A stretch of 6,824 nt of DNA, from the NCBI GenBank assembly GCA_034002405.1, contig JAVFAS010000104.1, positions 1 to 6,824 of the forward strand, read 5' to 3'. The notes beneath the pieces are model-generated. The model was not told the origin of the DNA. It was given only the letters and a program-made list of their open reading frames with translations, and searched no databases. Both the position numbers and the translations under genes were made by a program. This document shows, piece after piece, positions 6,683-6,824 of the stretch (its first letter is position 1; every line of letters begins with the position of its first letter). The stretch is from SZUA-365 sp034002405. Lineage in GTDB: Bacteria; Bacteroidota; Ignavibacteria; SZUA-365.

Positions 6683-6703
6683 CGGCCGCGCTTCGCGCGG
6701 CCG
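6683..6703. repeat. GC-rich hairpin upstream of aceE
   Basis: CGGCCGCGC-TTC-GCGCGGCCG is a perfect 9-bp stem with a 3-nt loop, about 80 nt upstream of aceE. No run of T follows on either strand, so it is not an obvious intrinsic terminator. It may belong to the same class of palindromic intergenic DNA as the neighbouring elements. Confidence 0.75.
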
Positions 6704-6706
6704 CAG

Positions 6707-6727
6707 TACGCTATACGCTGTACGCGG
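6707..6727. repeat. 7-bp tandem repeat TACGCNN, three units
   Basis: TACGCTA, TACGCTG and TACGCGG follow each other directly. This is a third place in the window with a short 7- to 8-bp degenerate tandem repeat outside normal coding sequence. Confidence 0.7.
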
Positions 6728-6747
6728 GAGACCACGACACAACCACG

Positions 6748-6824
6748 GTCACCCCGAGTAGCGTCGTACGCTTCAAGCGGACGATGCGTATCGAGGGGCG
6801 GTCCCTCGATACGACGCACGCCTG
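6748..6824. repeat. Composite palindromic intergenic element, copy B (cut by window edge)
   Basis: It begins with GTCACCCCGAGTAGCG (6748-6763), the same end motif as copy A. A hairpin formed by 6761-6772 and 6776-6787 follows, with one mismatch and one G-T pair. Next is the perfect 11-bp pair CGTATCGAGGG (6787-6797) and CCCTCGATACG (6803-6813) with a 5-nt loop. The window ends at GCACGCCTG, which matches the start of a hairpin found in copy A at 2315. The right terminal arm would lie beyond the window. Confidence 0.8.

Noticed and set aside
6683..6703. GC hairpin as a terminator of an upstream gene
   Set aside because: A strong stem, but no T run follows on either strand.

Overview
The window holds one complete pyruvate dehydrogenase complex operon on the minus strand, read from right to left: aceE (E1, homodimeric type), aceF (E2, dihydrolipoyl acetyltransferase) and lpd (E3, dihydrolipoyl dehydrogenase). 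All three genes are intact, with full-length products, recognisable catalytic residues and ribosome binding sites. Together they oxidise pyruvate to acetyl-CoA, CO2 and NADH. The host is a bacterium with a moderately GC-rich genome. Nothing here fixes the phylum, because there is no rRNA, tRNA or other marker, and the PDH proteins are only generically bacterial.

Layout: positions 1-746 hold no convincing gene. They lie downstream of lpd, look less GC-rich than the genes, and contain a (AG)9 microsatellite and a few small hairpins. An intrinsic terminator for the operon overlaps the last codons of lpd (about 723-767). lpd runs 2168-747, aceF 3911-2472 and aceE 6602-3924. aceE and aceF are 12 nt apart and surely co-transcribed. 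aceF and lpd are separated by about 300 nt packed with inverted repeats. The aceE leader and upstream region (6603-6824) contains a GC-rich hairpin, a 7-bp tandem repeat and the start of another palindromic element.

The notable content is repeat DNA. A composite palindromic element sits between aceF and lpd (2289-2425), and a related copy begins upstream of aceE (6748 to the window edge). They share the end motif GTCAYCCCGAGTAGCG and the internal inverted pair CGTATCGAGGG/CCCTCGATACG. The E2 interdomain linker appears to be built from the same kind of DNA: 8-bp and 18-bp degenerate tandem repeats, a perfect hairpin, and two identical 16-bp palindromic units, all read in frame. One pyrimidine-rich repeat in that linker also occurs, almost identical, in the aceF-lpd gap. 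This suggests that intergenic repeats have been recruited into an unconstrained protein linker. I found no defence system, mobile-element gene, CRISPR array or RNA gene.
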